Assembly: GCA_024275815.1 (NCBI GenBank)
Contig: JAJRYI010000408.1
Span: 1 to 8,120, forward strand
DNA from: Actinomycetes bacterium
Lineage (GTDB): Bacteria > Actinomycetota > Acidimicrobiia > Spongiisociales > UBA5794
Length of the DNA stretch: 8,120 nucleotides
Direction of reading: 5' to 3'
Shown piece by piece: positions 5,381 through 8,120 of the stretch. A program made the position numbers and the translations under genes. The notes under the pieces were generated by a model. That model had not been told where the DNA came from. It was given only the letters and a program-made list of their open reading frames with translations, and made no database searches. Position 1 is the first letter of the stretch; each line of letters opens with the position of its first letter.

Positions 5381-6718
5381 ATGGACTACTCCACCATCAT
5401 CAAGGCGTACGACGTACGGGGTGTCTTCCCCGATGATCTCGACGAAGAAGCCGCCGGTCGGCTCGGGGCAGCGTTCGCCGTCTTCGCCGATGCCGACGAG
5501 GTCATCGTCGGACACGACTGCCGGATGTCGTCTCCGCCGCTTCGCGAGGCCCTCATCGATGGCATCACCGCTCAGGGCGTCGACGTCAGGCTGATCGGGG
5601 AGATCCCGACCGACGTCCTGTACTACGCCTCGGGAGCCATGTCCCTTCCCGGCGTCGTCATCACGGCTTCGCACAACCCTGCCCGGTACAACGGCCTGAA
5701 GTTCTGCAAGTCGGGAGCGGCCCCGGTCGGTGCCGATACCGGCCTCGAGGAGATCCGGGTGATGGCAGAGTCGGGGTTGGACCCCGCAGCGACGGTCGGG
5801 ACGGTGCGTGAACAGGACGTGACACAGGGATACGTCGATCACGTGATCTCGGTGACCGGTGCGGACGAGATCTCGCGCTTGACGGTCGTAGCCGATGGTG
5901 GCAACGGCATGGCCGGAGCCGTGCTGCCCCGGGTCTTCGATCGGATCGAGGCCGAACTGCACGGTTTGTATCTCGAGCCGGACGGCACGTTCCCGAACCA
6001 TCCCGCAGACCCGCTGCGACCCGAGAACCTCGTCGACCTCCTCGCGCTCGTCGAACAGCGAAGGCCCGACCTCGGGGTCGCGTTCGATGGCGACGCCGAC
6101 AGAGCATTCTTCGTCGATGACGACGCAGTGCCACTGCCGGGGTCGACGACGACGGCGATCATCGCAGACTGGTTCCTCACCCAGAGGCCGGGAAGCTCGA
6201 TCGTGCACAACCTCATCTGCTCGAAAGCGGTACCCGAGACCGTGACGGCGGCCGGGGGCGTACCTGTGCGAACCAAGGTGGGCCACTCCTACATAAAGCA
6301 GGTCATGGCCGAGACCGGAGCCGTGTTCGGGGGCGAGCATTCGGGTCACTACTACTTCAAGGACAACTATCGGGCCGACTCGGGGATCATGGCGATGCTC
6401 GTCCTCCTGAGGGTCCTCAGTGAGGAAGGCGTTCCACTCTCGGAGCTGCGTAAGCGCTACGAGCCGTACGAGCAGTCCGGCGAGATCAACTTCGTGGTCC
6501 GAGACATCGTGCAAGCCGACGCTGCCGTTGAGCGGGCGTTCGAGGAGTACGCCGTGGATCGTCTCGATGGCTTGACCGTCGATCTCGGTGATCGCTGGTT
6601 CAACCTGCGCCCGTCGAACACCGAACCGGTTCTCAGACTCAACGTCGAAGGGCCGACCGCCGACGCCGTCGATGAGCTCGTCGATCAGGTCAGCCAGATC
6701 ATCAAGGAGGGATCATGA
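5381..6718 (+). CDS. manB: Phosphomannomutase/phosphoglucomutase
   Basis: This cytoplasmic enzyme of the alpha-D-phosphohexomutase family interconverts hexose-6-phosphate and hexose-1-phosphate, supplying mannose-1-P (and possibly glucose-1-P) for GDP-mannose and other nucleotide sugars. All four site motifs are intact in the 445 residues: YDVRG (10-14) and TASHNP (95-100) with phosphoserine S97; the magnesium loop DGDADR (236-241); the sugar-binding GEHSGH (318-323); and the phosphate-binding RPSNTEP (410-416). Length is normal for the bacterial enzyme. The E-x-S-G-H loop fits the dual PMM/PGM group, but specificity for mannose or glucose cannot be fixed by reading. The start matches the family N-terminus and sits on a leaderless promoter. 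It overlaps the Trm112-like gene (ATGA). Its diverging neighbour is a glycosyltransferase, consistent with supply of an activated sugar for surface glycans. Confidence 0.95.
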   Translation: MDYSTIIKAYDVRGVFPDDLDEEAAGRLGAAFAVFADADEVIVGHDCRMSSPPLREALIDGITAQGVDVRLIGEIPTDVLYYASGAMSLPGVVITASHNPARYNGLKFCKSGAAPVGADTGLEEIRVMAESGLDPAATVGTVREQDVTQGYVDHVISVTGADEISRLTVVADGGNGMAGAVLPRVFDRIEAELHGLYLEPDGTFPNHPADPLRPENLVDLLALVEQRRPDLGVAFDGDADRAFFVDDDAVPLPGSTTTAIIADWFLTQRPGSSIVHNLICSKAVPETVTAAGGVPVRTKVGHSYIKQVMAETGAVFGGEHSGHYYFKDNYRADSGIMAMLVLLRVLSEEGVPLSELRKRYEPYEQSGEINFVVRDIVQADAAVERAFEEYAVDRLDGLTVDLGDRWFNLRPSNTEPVLRLNVEGPTADAVDELVDQVSQIIKEGS

Positions 6719-6918
6719 CCGATCCACTGGTATCACCGGACCTTCTCGCCATCATGCAGTGCCCTGCGTGTACCGGTGAGCTGTCGGAACGCATCGACCC
6801 GCCGGCCCTCGTCTGTGCCGGCTGTGGCCGTGCCTACCCGGTCCGCGAGGGCATCCCGGTCATGCTGATCGAGGAAGCAGAGGAAGCCGACAGCCGACAG
6901 CCGACAGCCGACAGCTGA
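6715..6918 (+). CDS. Trm112-like small zinc-binding protein
   Basis: This 67-residue protein has C16-P-A-C19 and C34-A-G-C37 with a beta-hairpin between them and the closing 'RAYPVREGIPVML' that is diagnostic of the Trm112/UPF0434 family. Eukaryotic Trm112 activates methyltransferases; the role of bacterial single-domain members is less clear. The four cysteines should bind one zinc. ATG overlaps the mutase stop (ATGA) and has a strong AAGGAGGG ribosome site, so translation is coupled. The last ten residues (ADSRQPTADS) are encoded by a 7-bp tandem repeat and are unlikely to belong to the ancestral domain; the stop codon itself lies in a variant repeat unit. In other actinobacteria I recall this gene next to the mutase and followed by a sugar isomerase; here a dehydrogenase follows. 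Confidence 0.9.
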   Translation: MTDPLVSPDLLAIMQCPACTGELSERIDPPALVCAGCGRAYPVREGIPVMLIEEAEEADSRQPTADS

Positions 6919-6927
6919 CAGCCGTCA
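6886..6927 (+). repeat. Heptamer tandem repeat (GCCGACA)n
   Basis: Four perfect GCCGACA units (6886-6913) are followed by the variants GCTGACA (6914-6920) and GCCGTCA (6921-6927). Because 7 is not a multiple of 3, three units spell the heptapeptide DSRQPTA and the frame shifts with each change in copy number. The C-to-T change in the fifth unit creates the TGA stop of the Trm112-like gene. Confidence 0.93.
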
Positions 6928-6948
6928 TCGAGCACGAGAGGATTCGGC

Positions 6949-8007
6949 ATGCGTGCAGTCGTCTACCACGGGCCACACGATCTGAGGGTCTCGGACGTAC
7001 CCGATGCGACCATCGAAGACCCCCAAGACGTCATCATCGCAACCGCTGCAACCTCGATGTGTGGGTCGGATCTGTATCTGTATCAGGGCGAGATGCCCGA
7101 CCTCGCCGTGACCGGGAAGACCATCCTCGGGCATGAGATCGTCGGTGAGATCGTCGGGGTCGGGTCGAGTGTGACCCGGTTCTCAGAGGGGGACAGGGTC
7201 ACGTTCCCGTTCTCCGTGAGTTGTGGGACGTGCTCGATGTGCACGCTCGGTCTCACCGGGCACTGTTCAACGTCCGGGAAGGCGATCTACGGATTCAGGG
7301 ACCTCGCGGGGAGCCACGCGGAGTTCGTTCGGGTGCCGATGGCCGACGGCCATCTACGATCCGTCCCCGACGTCATCGACGATGCAGCGGCGGTGTTGCT
7401 TTCGTGCAACCTTCCCGCAGCCATGATCGTCGTCGATGCTGCAGACGTGAAACGTGACAACGTGGTCGCCGTCGTCGGAGCAGGACCGAGCGGCCTCCTC
7501 GCTCTCCAACTCCTGACGGATCGTCTCGAGCGGTCACCGTTCGTCCTCGACAGGGTGCCACATCGTCTCGACCGGGCGGCATCGCTGGGCGGTATCCCGA
7601 TCGATGTCGAAGCCGATGACGTTGCCGGGATCATCGGGGAAGTCACCGACGGAGCCGGTGTCGATGCCGTGATCGAGTTCGCAGGTCGTGGCGACGCGTT
7701 CGACCTCGCCACGTCCATCCTCCGCCCGGGCGGGGTCTTTGCAGGTGGTGGTGTGTATCGCGTTGAGACGGCCCATCCAACGTCCCTTGCCCTGCTCTTT
7801 GCGAACGATCTCCAGATGAGGCTCAACGGCCTGGCGAACGTTCTTCCCGAGATCGATCGGGCGGCACAAGTCGTCATGGAAGGGAGCATCGACACCGACA
7901 ACGTGTTCTCACACCGCATCGGACTCGACGAGGTCTCGCTCGCTGCCGAGGCGTTCTCCCGGCGTGACGACGGCTTCCACAAGATGCTCGTGACGTTCGA
8001 CCACTGA
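6949..8007 (+). CDS. Zinc-dependent medium-chain alcohol dehydrogenase family protein
   Basis: This 352-residue enzyme of the MDR superfamily probably oxidises an alcohol or polyol, or reduces the carbonyl form, using a nicotinamide cofactor. The catalytic zinc site is intact: C38 in MCGSD and H62-E63 in GHE. The structural zinc lobe has C92-x2-C95-x2-C98-x7-C106. The Rossmann motif is VVGAGPSG (175-182), a GxGxxG variant. An aspartate (D201) at the expected end of the second beta strand favours NAD over NADP (inferred). The region 'GVDAVIEFAG' and the GAGP motif recall the formaldehyde-dehydrogenase-like or threonine-dehydrogenase-like subgroups, but substrate cannot be named. A GAGAGGA ribosome site (6936-6942) precedes the ATG by 6 bases. 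It starts 30 bp after the Trm112-like stop, so it is probably the last gene of the mutase operon, and it converges on the edge gene. Confidence 0.92.
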   Translation: MRAVVYHGPHDLRVSDVPDATIEDPQDVIIATAATSMCGSDLYLYQGEMPDLAVTGKTILGHEIVGEIVGVGSSVTRFSEGDRVTFPFSVSCGTCSMCTLGLTGHCSTSGKAIYGFRDLAGSHAEFVRVPMADGHLRSVPDVIDDAAAVLLSCNLPAAMIVVDAADVKRDNVVAVVGAGPSGLLALQLLTDRLERSPFVLDRVPHRLDRAASLGGIPIDVEADDVAGIIGEVTDGAGVDAVIEFAGRGDAFDLATSILRPGGVFAGGGVYRVETAHPTSLALLFANDLQMRLNGLANVLPEIDRAAQVVMEGSIDTDNVFSHRIGLDEVSLAAEAFSRRDDGFHKMLVTFDH

Positions 8008-8015
8008 TCTGATCT

Positions 8016-8120
8016 TCAGGCGAACATGCCCGCGGCACGCCCGGGTCCCGGGGGTCCTGCGAACGCCTGGGCGATCTGCATCCACTGCGAGGCGATCGGA
8101 CCCGTGACCTCGAGGTTCGT
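8016..8120 (-). CDS. Unidentified protein, C-terminal end (5' truncated by window edge)
   Basis: The minus strand is open from the window edge for 34 codons and ends at TGA (plus 8016-8018), 8 bp from the dehydrogenase stop. Third positions are G or C in 29 of 34 codons by my count, in line with real genes here. The fragment reads as an amphipathic helix (SQWMQIAQAFAG) followed by a Gly/Pro-rich tail (PPGPGRAAGMFA). That is too little to name a family. It would be convergent with the dehydrogenase. Confidence 0.58.
   Translation of the reverse strand, partial: TNLEVTGPIASQWMQIAQAFAGPPGPGRAAGMFA

Noticed and set aside
5261..6514. 417-codon open frame on the minus strand
   Set aside because: It is antisense to the complete phosphomannomutase gene, whose motifs are all intact. 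The translation is rich in R, D, V, H and G without domain structure, as expected for the mirror frame of a high-GC gene.
8040..8060. GC-rich self-complementary CCCGGG-T-CCCGGG as a terminator for the dehydrogenase
   Set aside because: It has no T-tract and falls within the Gly/Pro codons of the minus-strand edge gene, which explain the composition.

Overview
The window is gene-dense, high-GC (by eye, not counted) chromosomal DNA. It most likely comes from a member of the Actinomycetota, and my best guess within that is an uncultured Acidimicrobiia-like lineage. Support for the phylum: DUF5719-like and DUF3499-like proteins (both essentially actinobacterial families) lie near a phosphomannomutase followed by a Trm112-like protein; several genes start with GTG; and two or three genes have a TAnnnT -10 box placed so close to the start codon that their mRNAs should be leaderless. 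The placement below phylum is inference only. I see no RNA gene, CRISPR array, insertion sequence or phage gene, and no gene-free stretch longer than about 75 bases.

Layout. (1) 1-1535, plus strand, closely packed: the C-terminal part of a DUF5719-like surface protein (cut by the window edge), a membrane-anchored thioredoxin-fold protein with a CSTC motif, a small Cys/His DUF3499 protein and a small Cys-rich DUF6788-like protein. (2) 1600-1791: a 63-residue zinc-ribbon protein with its own candidate promoter. (3) 1866-4588, plus strand: a 751-residue polytopic GT-C/YfhO-like membrane protein translationally coupled to a GtrA-family membrane protein. (4) 4600-5313, minus strand: a family 2 glycosyltransferase convergent with GtrA. 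(5) 5381-8007, plus strand: phosphomannomutase/phosphoglucomutase, Trm112-like protein and a zinc-dependent medium-chain dehydrogenase, divergent from the glycosyltransferase across a 67-bp promoter region. (6) 8016-8120, minus strand: the C-terminal end of an unidentified protein.

How the genes may work together. The mutase makes hexose-1-phosphate (mannose-1-P or glucose-1-P), the usual precursor of a nucleotide sugar. The GT2 enzyme could load the sugar on a polyprenyl phosphate, the GtrA protein could help flip it, and the GT-C-like protein could use it outside the membrane. This resembles the logic of GtrA/GtrB/GtrC modules, but neither the order nor the sequences are canonical, and the acceptor is unknown. 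The module sits between DUF3499 and the mutase, which I recall as close neighbours in other actinobacteria. The most distinctive DNA features are the shared divergent promoter with overlapping -35 boxes, the repeated TAnnnT-N6-start geometry, and a heptamer microsatellite that forms the 3' end of the Trm112-like gene and supplies its stop codon.
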